Assembly: GCF_017526105.1 (NCBI RefSeq) | Contig: NZ_CP071839.1 | Location: 6,858,001 to 6,922,000, forward strand | Direction of reading: 5' to 3' | Length of the DNA stretch: 64,000 nt | Origin: Streptomyces cyanogenus | GTDB lineage: Bacteria; Actinomycetota; Actinomycetes; Streptomycetales; Streptomycetaceae | Shown: positions 51,193-62,352 of the stretch, piece by piece | Position numbering within the stretch: the stretch's first letter is position 1 | How the letters are laid out: the number at the start of each line of letters is the position of its first letter | Program-made: the position numbers and the translations under genes | The notes under the pieces: model-generated | What the model was told of the DNA's origin: nothing | What the model saw: the letters and a program-made list of their open reading frames with translations, nothing else | The model's database searches: none

Positions 51193-52784
51193 CCGCTCAG
51201 CTGTCGTACACGCACGGGACGAGCCCGACCGTCCTGCTCGGTGACACCATCGGCGCCAACCTGGACCGGGCGGTGGCGGCCTGGCCGGACCGCGAGGCGC
51301 TGGTCGACGTGCCGTCCGGGCGGCGCTGGACCTACGCCGAATTCGGCGCCACCGTCGAGGAACTGGCGCAGGCGCTGGCCGCGAGCGGGGTCACCAAGGG
51401 CGACCGGGTGGGCATCTGGGCGGTCAACTGCCCGGAGTGGGTCCTGGTCCAGTACGCCACCGCCCGCATCGGCGCGATCATGGTCAACATCAACCCGGCG
51501 TACCGCACCCACGAGGTCGAGTACGTCCTCCAGCAGTCCGGTGTCTCCCTGCTGTTCGCCTCGCTGGCCCACAAGACCAGCGACTACCGGGCGATGGCCG
51601 AGGAGGTGCGGCACCGCTGCCCCACGCTGCGCGAGGTCGTGTACTTCGGCGACCCGAGCTGGGAGGCGCTGCTCGGGCGGGCGGTCCCGGACACCCGGTA
51701 CGCGGAACTGTCCTGCGACGACCCCATCAACATCCAGTACACCTCGGGCACCACCGGCTTCCCGAAGGGCGCCACCCTCTCCCACCACAACATCCTCAAC
51801 AACGGCTACTTCGTGGGCGAGTTGATCGCGTACAGCGAGCAGGACCGGATCTGCATCCCGGTGCCGTTCTACCACTGCTTCGGCATGGTCATGGGCAACC
51901 TCGCGGCCACCTCGCACGGCGCCTGCATGGTCATCCCGGCACCCTCCTTCGATCCGGCGGCCACCCTGGATGCAGTGCAGCGGGAGCGGTGCACCTCCCT
52001 GTACGGCGTGCCGACCATGTTCATCGCCGAGCTGAACCTCCCGGACTTCGCCTCCTACGACCTGTCCACCCTCCGTACCGGCATCATGGCGGGCTCCCCG
52101 TGCCCGGTGGAGGTGATGAAACGGGTGGTGGCCGAGATGCACATGGAGCAGGTGTCCATCTGCTACGGCATGACGGAGACGTCGCCGGTGTCCCTGCAGA
52201 CGCGGATCGAGGACGACCTGGAGCACCGCACCGCCACCGTCGGAAGGGTCCTGCCCCACCTGGAGGTCAAGGTCGTCGACCCGGCCACCGGGGTCACCCG
52301 GCCGCGGGGCACGGCGGGCGAGTTGTGCACCCGCGGTTACAGCGTGATGCTCGGGTACTGGAACGAGCCCGGGAAGACCGCCGAGGCGATCGACGCGGGG
52401 CGCTGGATGCACACCGGGGACCTCGCGGTGATGCGCGAGGACGGCTACGTCGAGATCGTCGGCCGGATCAAGGACATGATCATCCGGGGCGGCGAGAACG
52501 TCTACCCGCGCGAGATCGAGGAGTTCCTCCACGCCCATCCGAAGATCCGGGACGTCCAGGTGGTGGGCGTGCCGCACGAGCGGTACGGCGAGGAGGTGCT
52601 CGCCTGCGTGATCCCGCGTGATCCGGCCGACCCGCTGACGCTGGAGGAGCTCCGGGCGTACTGCGAGGGGCGGTTGGCGCACTACAAGATCCCGAGCCGG
52701 CTGCAGATCCTCGACGCCTTCCCCATGACGGTGTCCGGGAAGGTGCGGAAGGTGGAGCTGCGGGAGCAGTACGCGGCCGACTGA
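51189..52784 (+). CDS. Fatty-acid--CoA ligase (FadD-type)
   Basis: The product has 531 residues from GTG 51189, overlapping the previous stop (GTGA). Motifs: YTSGTTGFPKGATLSHHN (P-loop), CYGMTETSP, WMHTGDLAVMREDGYVEIVG, RIKDMIIRGGENVYPREIEE (FadD linker) and MTVSGKVRKVE with the catalytic Lys. It likely activates fatty acids, with chain length unknown. Two different ligases in one operon may handle different acids for catabolism under the GAF-LuxR regulator. Confidence 0.94.
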   Translation: MTAQLSYTHGTSPTVLLGDTIGANLDRAVAAWPDREALVDVPSGRRWTYAEFGATVEELAQALAASGVTKGDRVGIWAVNCPEWVLVQYATARIGAIMVNINPAYRTHEVEYVLQQSGVSLLFASLAHKTSDYRAMAEEVRHRCPTLREVVYFGDPSWEALLGRAVPDTRYAELSCDDPINIQYTSGTTGFPKGATLSHHNILNNGYFVGELIAYSEQDRICIPVPFYHCFGMVMGNLAATSHGACMVIPAPSFDPAATLDAVQRERCTSLYGVPTMFIAELNLPDFASYDLSTLRTGIMAGSPCPVEVMKRVVAEMHMEQVSICYGMTETSPVSLQTRIEDDLEHRTATVGRVLPHLEVKVVDPATGVTRPRGTAGELCTRGYSVMLGYWNEPGKTAEAIDAGRWMHTGDLAVMREDGYVEIVGRIKDMIIRGGENVYPREIEEFLHAHPKIRDVQVVGVPHERYGEEVLACVIPRDPADPLTLEELRAYCEGRLAHYKIPSRLQILDAFPMTVSGKVRKVELREQYAAD

Positions 52785-53201
52785 GCTTCGGCAGGCATGT
52801 TCGTCCCCGGCGGGCCCGGCCGGCAGCACCCGGCCGGTCCCCGCGGTTCCCGGACCGGCGCGCTGTGCACCCGGCCGGGCCGGCGGCTCCCGGACCGGCG
52901 CGCTTTTCTCCTACGTGTGTCTCCGCCCGGCGCACAGTGATTCCTGCGCGCCGATGCCATGGGCGGTCTCCGCGCCGTTTGCGCGGCTTGCGCGCTCGGC
53001 TGTTCGGGGGATTCGGGCGTCATGGTTCTGGCGTGGCGGAACCGGTCGTGCGCGTACTGGTGGTACCGACCGAGCCCCGCCCATATCTCCGTCGGGAACG
53101 GCCTTCTGTGGTGCTCAGCACCTGTCACCGCCAGTCGCGGCCCGCGTCAGCAGGGGACGACAGTCGGCACCGACCACCCCACACCCTCCGGAGGGCGGAT
53201 C
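52785..53201. other. Spacer upstream of the giant repeat gene, with a 21-bp direct repeat
   Basis: A direct repeat CGGYTCCCGGACCGGCGCGCT occurs at 52844-52864 and 52884-52904 inside GC-rich hairpin-forming sequence just after the ligase stop; this is probably the terminator. The rest (about 52920-53201) shows no gene. An open frame continues upstream of the repeat gene, but its first 80 residues are not protein-like. Confidence 0.55.
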
Positions 53202-56200
53202 ATGCCTGCCACCGTAACCTTAGCCAGCTCATCGCCGAATCCCTCGACCGCCGGTCAGCCGGTAACGCTGACCGCGACCGTCATCCCGCTCGGGCCGGGC
53301 ACTCCGACGGGCACGGTCACCTTCGTCGTCAGCGGCGGGCCGACCGTGACGGCACCCGTCGTAGGCGGTACCGCGACAGCGACGGTCACCGGCCTGTCCG
53401 TCGGAAACCACCCGGTCACCGCCATCTACAGCGGTGACTCCAACTTCACCGGTTCGACGGGCTTCACGGTCCAGGCGGTCGTCAAGGCGTCCACCCACAC
53501 GACGGTGACCTCGTCGCCGGACCCGTCGAACTTCGGGCAGACGGTGACGATCACGGCGACGGTGGCGCCCGTCCCGCCGGGAGCCGTCACGCCGACGGGC
53601 ACCGTCACCTTCGTCATCAGCGGGGGGCCGACACTGACGGCACCGCTGGTAGGGGGAACGGCGACGGTCACGACCAACGCGATGAGCGTCGGCGCGCACA
53701 CGATCACCGCGATCTACAGCGGGGACGCCAACAACCTGCCGTCGGCCGGGACGGACACGCACACGGTAGGGAGCAAGGGCGCCACCACGACGACCGTGAC
53801 CTCGTCGCCGGATCCGTCGGTGGTGGGTCAGTCGGTGACGTTCACCGCGACGGTGGCGCCGGTGTCCCCGGCCTCGGGGACTCCGACCGGGACGGTCACC
53901 TTCACCTTCGGAGACGGGTCGCCCGCGGTGACGGTCCCCCTGGTCGGCGGTGTGGCGACGGTCAACCACGTCTACACCAGCACCTCCGGCAGCCCGTACA
54001 CGGTCACCGCGACCTACAGCGGCAGCCTCAACTTCGCCGGTTCCACCGGCACGGACACCCAGACCGTGCTGCCGGCGCTCACGACGACGTCGGTGACCTC
54101 GTCGCCGGATCCGTCGGTGGTGGGTCAGCCGGTGACGTTCACCGCCACGGTGACGCCCGTCTCTCCGGGGGCCGGGACCCCGACGGGGACGGTCACGTTC
54201 ACCTTCGGGGACGGATCGCCACCGGTGACGGTGCCGGTGGCCGGCGGCACCGCGACGACCACGCACGCCTACGCCACCACCACGGGCAGCCCGTTCACCG
54301 TCACCGCCACCTACAGCGGCGACGGCAACTTCGCTCCCTCCACCGGTACCGACACGCAGACGGTGAACCAGGCGGCGACGACCACGTCGGTGACCTCGTC
54401 GCCGGATCCGTCGGTGGTGGGTCAGCCGGTGACCTTCACCGCCACGGTCGCACCGGTGTCCCCGGCCTCGGGGACTCCGACCGGGACGGTCACCTTCTCC
54501 TTCGGAGACGGGTCGCCCGCGGTGACGGTCCCCCTGGTCGGCGGTGTGGCGACGGTCAACCACGTCTACACCAGCACCTCCGGCAGCCCGTACACGGTCA
54601 CCGCGACCTACAGCGGCAGCCTCAACTTCGCCGGTTCCACCGGCACGGACACCCAGACCGTGCTGCCGGCGCTCACGACGACGTCGGTGACCTCGTCGCC
54701 GGATCCGTCGGTGGTGGGTCAGCCGGTGACGTTCACCGCGACGGTGGCGCCGGTGGCGCCGGGTGCGGGCACTCCGACGGGGACGGTCACCTTCAGCTTC
54801 GGTGACGGTTCGCCGGCCCAGACGGTGACCCTGGTGGGCGGTACGGCGACGGTGTCACACACCTACACGTCCACGTCCGGCAGCCCGTTCCCTGTCACCG
54901 CCACTTACAGCGGGGACGGCAACTTCACGTCCTCGGTGGGTACCGACACGCAGACGGTGAACCAGGCGGCCACGACCACGTCGGTGACCTCGTCGCCGGA
55001 TCCGTCGGTGGTGGGTCAGCCGGTGACGTTCACTGCGACGGTGGCGCCGGTGGCGCCGGGCGCGGGCACTCCGACGGGGACGGTCACCTTCAGCTTCGGT
55101 GACGGTTCGCCGGCCCAGACGGTGACCTTGGCGGGTGGCGTTGCGACGGTGTCGCACACCTACACCAGCACTTCCGGCAGTCCGTTCACTGTGACGGCCA
55201 CCTACGGCGGGGACGGTAACTTCACGTCGTCTGTGGGTTCTGACACGCAGACGGTGAATCAGGCGGCGACGACGACGTCGGTGACCTCGTCGCCGGATCC
55301 GTCGGTGGTGGGTCAGTCGGTGACGTTCACTGCCACCGTCGCTCCCGTCTCTCCGGGGGCCGGGACTCCGACGGGGACGGTCACGTTCGACTTCGGTGAC
55401 GGTAGTGGGACGGTGACGGTGCCGGTGGCCGGTGGCACCGCGACGACCACGCATGCCTACGCCACGACCACCGGCAGCCCGTTCACCGTGACGGCCACCT
55501 ACAGCGGCGACGGTAACTTCACGTCCTCTGTGGGTACGGACACGCAGACGGTGAATCAGGCGGCGACGACGACGTCGGTGACCTCGTCGCCGGATCCGTC
55601 GGTGGTGGGTCAGCCGGTGACGTTCACCGCGACGGTGGCGCCGGTGGCGCCGGGTGCGGGGACTCCGACGGGGACGGTCACCTTCAGCTTCGGTGACGGT
55701 TCGCCGGCCCAGACGGTGACCCTGGTGGGCGGTACGGCGACGGTGTCGCACACCTACACCAGCACTTCCGGCAGTCCGTTCACCGTGACGGCCACCTACG
55801 GCGGGGACGGTAACTTCACGTCGTCTGTGGGTTCTGACACGCAGACGGTGAATCAGGCGGCGACGACGACGTCGGTGACCTCGTCGCCGGATCCGTCGGT
55901 GGTGGGTCAGCCGGTGACGTTCACCGCGACGGTGGCGCCGGTGGCGCCGGGTGCGGGGACTCCGACGGGGACGGTCACGTTCGACTTCGGTGATGGTTCG
56001 CCGAACCAGACGGTGACCTTGGCGGGTGGCGTTGCGACGGTGTCGCACACCTACACCAGCACTTCCGGCAGTCCGTTCACCGTGACGGCCACCTACGGCG
56101 GGGACGGTAACTTCACGTCGTCTGTGGGTTCTGACACGCAGACGGTGAATCAGGCGGCGACGACGACGTCGGTGACCTCGTCGCCGGATCCGTCGGTGGT

Positions 56201-59200
56201 GGGTCAGCCGGTGACGTTCACTGCCACCGTCGCTCCCGTCGCTCCCGGCGCCGGGACTCCCACGGGGACGGTCACGTTCGACTTCGGTGACGGTAGTGGG
56301 ACGGTGACGGTGCCGGTGGTGGGTGGCACCGCGACGGCCACGCATGTCTACGCCACGACCACGGGCAGTCCGTTCACTGTGACGGCCACCTACGGCGGGG
56401 ACGGTAACTTCACGTCCTCGGTGGGTACGGACACGCAGACGGTGAATCAGGCGGCGACGACTACGTCGGTGACCTCGTCGCCGGATCCGTCGGTGGTGGG
56501 TCAGCCGGTGACGTTCACTGCCACCGTCGCTCCCGTCGCTCCCGGCGCCGGGACTCCCACGGGGACGGTCACGTTCGACTTCGGTGACGGCAGTGGGACG
56601 GTGACGGTGCCGGTGGCCGGTGGCACCGCGACGACCACGCATGCCTACGCCACGACCACGGGCAGCCCGTTCACCGTGACGGCCACCTACGGCGGGGACG
56701 GTAACTTCACGTCCTCTGTGGGTACGGACACGCAGACGGTGAATCAGGCGGCGACGACGACGTCGGTGACCTCGTCGCCGGATCCGTCGGTGGTGGGTCA
56801 GCCGGTGACGTTCACCGCCACCGTCGCTCCCGTCGCTCCCGGCGCCGGGACTCCCACGGGGACGGTCACGTTCGACTTCGGTGACGGTTCGCCGAACCAG
56901 ACGGTGACTCTGGCGGGTGGCACGGCGACGGTGTCGCACACCTACACGTCGACGACCGGTAGCCCGTTCACTGTCACCGCCACCTACGGCGGGGACGGTA
57001 ACTTCACGTCGTCTGTGGGTTCTGACACGCAGACGGTGAATCAGGCGGCGACGACGACGTCGGTGACCTCGTCGCCGGATCCGTCGGTGGTGGGTCAGTC
57101 GGTGACGTTCACTGCCACCGTCGCTCCCGTCGCTCCCGGCGCTGGGACTCCGACGGGGACGGTCACGTTCGACTTCGGTGACGGCAGTGGGACGGTGACG
57201 GTGCCGGTGGCCGGTGGCACCGCGACGACCACGCATGCCTACGCCACGACCACGGGCAGCCCGTTCACCGTGACGGCCACCTACAGCGGCGACGGCGACT
57301 TCACGTCGTCTGTGGGTACGGACACGCAGACGGTGAATCAGGCGGCGACGACGACGTCGGTGACCTCGTCGCCGGATCCGTCGGTGGTGGGTGAGCCGGT
57401 GTCGTTCGCTGTCACGGTGGCTCCCGTCGCTCCGGGGGCCGGGACCCCGACCGGAGTGGTCACGGTCGATTTCGGTGATGGTTCGCCGGCTCAGACGGTG
57501 ACTCTGGCGGGTGGTGCGGCAACGGTGTCGCACACCTACACCACCACCTCCGGCAGTCCGTACACCGTGACGGCCACCTACGGCGGCGACGGCAACTTCA
57601 CGTCGTCCGTGGGTACGGACACACAGACGGTAGATCAGGCGACTACGACCACGTCGGTGGTGTCTTCGCCGGATCCGTCGGTGGTGGGTCAGTCGGTGAC
57701 GTTCACCGCGACGGTGGCGCCGGTGGCGCCGGGTGCGGGGACTCCGACGGGGACGGTCACCTTTGGCTTCGGTGACGGTAGTGGGACGGTGACGGTGCCG
57801 GTGGCGGGTGGCACCGCGACGGCCACGCATGCCTACGCCACGACCACGGGCAGTCCGTTCGCCGTGACGGCCATCTACAGCGGTGACGGTGACTTCACGT
57901 CGTCTGTGGGTTCTGACACGCAGACGGTGAATCAGGCGGCTACGGCTACGTCGGTGGTGTCGTCGCCGGATCCGTCGGTGGTGGGTGAGCCGGTGTCGTT
58001 CGCTGTCACGGTGGCTCCCGTCGCTCCGGGGGCCGGGACCCCGACCGGAGTGGTCACGGTCGATTTCGGGGATGGTTCGCCGGCTCAGACGGTGACCCTG
58101 GCGGGTGGTGCGGCGACGGTGTCGCACACCTACACCACCACCTCCGGCAGTCCCTTCACCGTGACGGCCACCTATGGTGGTGACGGTGACTTCACGTCGT
58201 CCGTGGGTTCTGACACGCAGACGGTGAATCAGGCGGCTACGGCTACGTCGGTGGTGTCGTCGCCGGATCCGTCGGTGGTGGGTGAGCCGGTGTCGTTCGC
58301 TGTCACGGTGGTTCCGGTTGCTCCAGGGGCCGGGACTCCGACGGGGGCGGTGACGGTCGATTTCGGGGATGGTTCGCCGGCTCAGACGGTGACCCTGGCG
58401 GGTGGTGCGGCGACGGTGTCGCACACCTACACGTCCACGACCGGCAGCCCGTTCACGGTCACCGCCGCCTACGGTGGCGACGGAAGCTTCGCCGCGTCGT
58501 CGGGTTCTGACACGCAGACGGTGAACCAGGCGGCGACGACCACGACGGTGACGGATGTGCCGGACCCGTCGGTGGTGGGTGAGCCGGTGACGTTCACCGC
58601 CACGGTGGCTCCCGTCGCTCCGGGGGCCGGGTCTCCCACGGGGGCGGTCACGTTCGACTTCGGTGACGGCTCACCGACCCAGACGGTGACCGTGGTGGGC
58701 GGTACGGCGACGGCGACGTACTCGTACACCAGCACCTCCGGCAGTCCGTTCACCGTGACGGCGACCTACGGTGGCGACAGCGACTTCACCTCGTCCGTCG
58801 GTACGGGCACCCACACCGTCAACCCCGCGGCGACGACCACGGCGCTGACGGATGCGCCGGACCCGTCGGTGGTGGGCGAGTCGGTGGTCTTCGCGGCGAC
58901 CGTTTCGCCCGTCGCTCCGGGCGCGGGGGCTCCGACGGGGTCGGTCGTCTTCGACTTCGGTGACGGGAACGTCTCGGCACCGGTGGCTCTGGTCGGTGGT
59001 GTCGCCACCACCACGCACGCCTACGCCACGACCACGGGCAGTCCGTTCACCGTGACGGCCACCTACAGCGGTGACGGCGACTTCACCACATCCACGGCTA
59101 CGGGCAGTCACACCGTCAGCCCCGCGGCGACGACCGCGGCGCTGACGGACGCGCCCGACCCGTCAGCGGTGGGTGAGCCGGTGACGTTCACCGCCACGGT

Positions 59201-59423
59201 CACTCCCGCCCCTCCCGGGGCCGGAACCCCGACGGGGACGGTCACGTTCGACTTCGGTGACGGTTCGCCGACCGACACCCAAACCCTCACAGGAAGCACC
59301 GCGACGACCACGCACACCTACACGGACACGACAGGGAGCCCCTACACCGTCACCGCGACCTACGGCGGGGACGCGGACTTCACCGGGGACACAGCGACGG
59401 ACACGCACGTGGTGACGCCCTAG
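53202..59423 (+). CDS. Giant Ig-like domain repeat protein
   Basis: The product has 2,073 residues from ATG 53202, with GGAGGG seven bases upstream. It is built of 21 Ig-like (Big_3_5-type) domains: two divergent ones, then nineteen of about 99 residues. Each begins TTTSVTSSPDPSVVGQPVTF and contains GTPTGTVTF, a PKD-like FGDGS and YGGDGNFTSSVG. The protein is acidic, Thr/Val/Gly-rich and free of Cys, and has almost no Lys in the repeats. No signal peptide, TM helix or sortase motif is visible, which is odd for an adhesin-like protein. Codon 7 is TTA (53220-53222), so translation should depend on bldA. A hairpin follows the stop. Confidence 0.9.
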   Translation: MPATVTLASSSPNPSTAGQPVTLTATVIPLGPGTPTGTVTFVVSGGPTVTAPVVGGTATATVTGLSVGNHPVTAIYSGDSNFTGSTGFTVQAVVKASTHTTVTSSPDPSNFGQTVTITATVAPVPPGAVTPTGTVTFVISGGPTLTAPLVGGTATVTTNAMSVGAHTITAIYSGDANNLPSAGTDTHTVGSKGATTTTVTSSPDPSVVGQSVTFTATVAPVSPASGTPTGTVTFTFGDGSPAVTVPLVGGVATVNHVYTSTSGSPYTVTATYSGSLNFAGSTGTDTQTVLPALTTTSVTSSPDPSVVGQPVTFTATVTPVSPGAGTPTGTVTFTFGDGSPPVTVPVAGGTATTTHAYATTTGSPFTVTATYSGDGNFAPSTGTDTQTVNQAATTTSVTSSPDPSVVGQPVTFTATVAPVSPASGTPTGTVTFSFGDGSPAVTVPLVGGVATVNHVYTSTSGSPYTVTATYSGSLNFAGSTGTDTQTVLPALTTTSVTSSPDPSVVGQPVTFTATVAPVAPGAGTPTGTVTFSFGDGSPAQTVTLVGGTATVSHTYTSTSGSPFPVTATYSGDGNFTSSVGTDTQTVNQAATTTSVTSSPDPSVVGQPVTFTATVAPVAPGAGTPTGTVTFSFGDGSPAQTVTLAGGVATVSHTYTSTSGSPFTVTATYGGDGNFTSSVGSDTQTVNQAATTTSVTSSPDPSVVGQSVTFTATVAPVSPGAGTPTGTVTFDFGDGSGTVTVPVAGGTATTTHAYATTTGSPFTVTATYSGDGNFTSSVGTDTQTVNQAATTTSVTSSPDPSVVGQPVTFTATVAPVAPGAGTPTGTVTFSFGDGSPAQTVTLVGGTATVSHTYTSTSGSPFTVTATYGGDGNFTSSVGSDTQTVNQAATTTSVTSSPDPSVVGQPVTFTATVAPVAPGAGTPTGTVTFDFGDGSPNQTVTLAGGVATVSHTYTSTSGSPFTVTATYGGDGNFTSSVGSDTQTVNQAATTTSVTSSPDPSVVGQPVTFTATVAPVAPGAGTPTGTVTFDFGDGSGTVTVPVVGGTATATHVYATTTGSPFTVTATYGGDGNFTSSVGTDTQTVNQAATTTSVTSSPDPSVVGQPVTFTATVAPVAPGAGTPTGTVTFDFGDGSGTVTVPVAGGTATTTHAYATTTGSPFTVTATYGGDGNFTSSVGTDTQTVNQAATTTSVTSSPDPSVVGQPVTFTATVAPVAPGAGTPTGTVTFDFGDGSPNQTVTLAGGTATVSHTYTSTTGSPFTVTATYGGDGNFTSSVGSDTQTVNQAATTTSVTSSPDPSVVGQSVTFTATVAPVAPGAGTPTGTVTFDFGDGSGTVTVPVAGGTATTTHAYATTTGSPFTVTATYSGDGDFTSSVGTDTQTVNQAATTTSVTSSPDPSVVGEPVSFAVTVAPVAPGAGTPTGVVTVDFGDGSPAQTVTLAGGAATVSHTYTTTSGSPYTVTATYGGDGNFTSSVGTDTQTVDQATTTTSVVSSPDPSVVGQSVTFTATVAPVAPGAGTPTGTVTFGFGDGSGTVTVPVAGGTATATHAYATTTGSPFAVTAIYSGDGDFTSSVGSDTQTVNQAATATSVVSSPDPSVVGEPVSFAVTVAPVAPGAGTPTGVVTVDFGDGSPAQTVTLAGGAATVSHTYTTTSGSPFTVTATYGGDGDFTSSVGSDTQTVNQAATATSVVSSPDPSVVGEPVSFAVTVVPVAPGAGTPTGAVTVDFGDGSPAQTVTLAGGAATVSHTYTSTTGSPFTVTAAYGGDGSFAASSGSDTQTVNQAATTTTVTDVPDPSVVGEPVTFTATVAPVAPGAGSPTGAVTFDFGDGSPTQTVTVVGGTATATYSYTSTSGSPFTVTATYGGDSDFTSSVGTGTHTVNPAATTTALTDAPDPSVVGESVVFAATVSPVAPGAGAPTGSVVFDFGDGNVSAPVALVGGVATTTHAYATTTGSPFTVTATYSGDGDFTTSTATGSHTVSPAATTAALTDAPDPSAVGEPVTFTATVTPAPPGAGTPTGTVTFDFGDGSPTDTQTLTGSTATTTHTYTDTTGSPYTVTATYGGDADFTGDTATDTHVVTP
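53220..53222 (+). promoter_or_regulatory. TTA (bldA-dependent) codon at position 7 of the repeat gene
   Basis: The start reads ATG CCT GCC ACC GTA ACC TTA. A TTA so close to the start would make production of this very large protein depend on the late-growth leucyl tRNA. Confidence 0.88.
53784..59420 (+). repeat. Nineteen tandem 297-bp repeats inside the Ig-like gene
   Basis: The GGATCCGTCGGTGGTGGGT sequence recurs every 297 bases (for example the TGGGTCAG runs starting at 54121, 54418, 54715, 55012 and 55309). Units from about 54700 to 57400 are nearly identical at the DNA level, while the first and last units have diverged. Two module types alternate: FGDGSPAQ/NQ..YTSTSG and FGDGSGTV..YATTTG. 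Confidence 0.92.
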
Positions 59424-59472
59424 CAGTCTCCGGCCGCAGCGGCCCGACGACGGGCGGCGGAGTGCGACAAGA

Positions 59473-59533
59473 GAGGCCCCCGGGCCCGTGAGCGAGATGT
59501 CTCGGATCTCGACTCGCGGGGCCCGGGGGCCTC
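59473..59533. terminator. Strong hairpin after the repeat gene
   Basis: GAGGCCCCCGGGCCCGTGAG (59473-59492) pairs with CTCGCGGGGCCCGGGGGCCTC (59513-59533), apart from one extra base, over a 20-base loop. It lies between the convergent repeat gene and zinc-ribbon gene. Confidence 0.82.
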
Positions 59534-59568
59534 GTCGCGTCCGGCCCGGCCGGCGTGGCGCGTGCCGG

Positions 59569-60237
59569 TCAGCGCCTCGTGGCGTGCACCTTGTCGGCGG
59601 GGCCGTTCACCGGCCGGGTGACGCCCGAGAGGCCGAGGACGAACAGGGGGATTCCGAGGGCGTCGGCGCGTGCGCGGGCGTCGTCCGCGTACCCGGCGAG
59701 GGAGAAGTAGACGCAGTTCACGGACTCCGCCATGGCGGTCAGCCACAGACATTCCACGTCCCGCGCCGAGGCCCGGCGCGCCGCCGCGTCCACGTGGGCG
59801 AGCAGCCCGCGCGCGGCAAGCCCCACCCCGGACAGCGGTCGCCGGTCGGCACGGCGTATCCCCTCATGACCGAGCCGCTGCAGATACACCACCGCGGCGG
59901 CGACGGCATCACGGGCTGTGCGGATGACGAGCGGCTCGGGGGCCGGGCGCACGGCGGAGCCGTCGGCGTCCCCCTCCGTATCCGCCACCGGTATGCGCAG
60001 CAGTGTCCCGCACGGGCATCCCAGCTCCGGGCGCGGCCACTGGGCCGGGCGTCGGCAGGAGCCGCAGCGGACGGTGATCCAGTCCTCGTCCCAGATGCGG
60101 TGGACGACGACGGCGGGCGCGGACCGGCGGTCCAGCGCCGGGGCGACCTGCGCGCCGCACACACAGGGATAGGCCTGCGCGGTGTACGTGTGCTCGCGCC
60201 GGCAGGCAGGGCAGCGCACCGGAACGCTCTCGGGCAT
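59569..60237 (-). CDS. Double zinc-ribbon protein with possible Mrr-like restriction-endonuclease fold
   Basis: The product has 222 residues from ATG 60237 (GGAGGGG upstream). The N-terminal half has two Cys4 ribbons: CPAC..CVCG (residues about 9-28) and CGSC..CPCG (about 58-76). The C-terminal half contains VECLWLTAMAESVNCVYFSL, then AGYADDARARADALGIPLFV and LGLSG. The last part resembles the end of Mrr-type nuclease domains, where a T/S-x-G-x-x segment is followed by A..A...gi.L. The central E-x-K catalytic pair is not visible, so a nuclease activity is doubtful. It stands alone between the repeat gene and gcl. Confidence 0.65.
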   Translation of the reverse strand: MPESVPVRCPACRREHTYTAQAYPCVCGAQVAPALDRRSAPAVVVHRIWDEDWITVRCGSCRRPAQWPRPELGCPCGTLLRIPVADTEGDADGSAVRPAPEPLVIRTARDAVAAAVVYLQRLGHEGIRRADRRPLSGVGLAARGLLAHVDAAARRASARDVECLWLTAMAESVNCVYFSLAGYADDARARADALGIPLFVLGLSGVTRPVNGPADKVHATRR

Positions 60238-60380
60238 GGCCCCTCCAAGGCGTCGCGTCGGGACGGCGCTCCCCATGGTGCCCCTCTCCACCCGCGCCTG
60301 TCCGGCGCTTTCCGGGGTCCGGACCGCTCTTGACGACCTTGCCCCACCCCCCTACATTGCTTCCAGATAACAGAAGTCAA

Positions 60381-60397
60381 TTTCCGCAATACGGAAT
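60381..60397. promoter_or_regulatory. Inverted repeat TTCCG-N5-CGGAA upstream of gcl (candidate IclR-type operator)
   Basis: The sequence ATTTCCGCAATACGGAAT surrounds a TTCCG/CGGAA pair with a five-base centre, 84 bases before the gcl ATG. Spacing and AT-flanked arms are typical for IclR-family regulators. The IclR-type AllR is known to control allantoin and glyoxylate genes in S. coelicolor; linking it here is inference. Confidence 0.55.
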
Positions 60398-60480
60398 AGC
60401 GGCGATTGATCCTCTGGAGACCGTGCTCGCCGCGGGGCGCGACGGGAGTACGCATCCGACAGCCGAAGCAGGAGTACTCG

Positions 60481-62268
<1,788 letters not shown>

Positions 62269-62286
62269 CCCGCCCGGCACACACCA

Positions 62287-62318
62287 GGGGCGGCCCGTCC
62301 AGCGAGACGGGCCGCCCC
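62287..62318. terminator. Bidirectional terminator after gcl
   Basis: GGGGCGGCCCGTC (62287-62299) pairs perfectly with GACGGGCCGCCCC (62306-62318) over a six-base loop, followed by TT. It lies between gcl and the convergent TIGR04222-like gene. Confidence 0.88.
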
Positions 62319-62352
62319 TTCGCCGTGCCGTTCCGCCGGGCAGGCGGGGCCC

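Noticed and set aside
52959..53201. N-terminal extension of the Ig-repeat protein that might supply a signal peptide
   Set aside because: The upstream 81 codons contain Trp/Cys/Arg-rich non-protein-like sequence without a proper hydrophobic core, and a good ribosome-binding site supports the ATG at 53202.
54855..58424. Very long minus-strand open frame (Arg/His-rich) opposite the Ig-repeat gene
   Set aside because: It is the antisense of a tandem repeat; composition is extreme (RRGHRRRRRR-like), with no ribosome-binding site or domain.
53784..59420. CRISPR-like regular repetition
   Set aside because: The whole 297-bp unit is repeated and coding; there are no short repeats with unique spacers and no cas genes.
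60405..60480. Possible riboswitch in the gcl leader
   Set aside because: The sequence can form hairpins but lacks the conserved cores of glycine or other known riboswitches.
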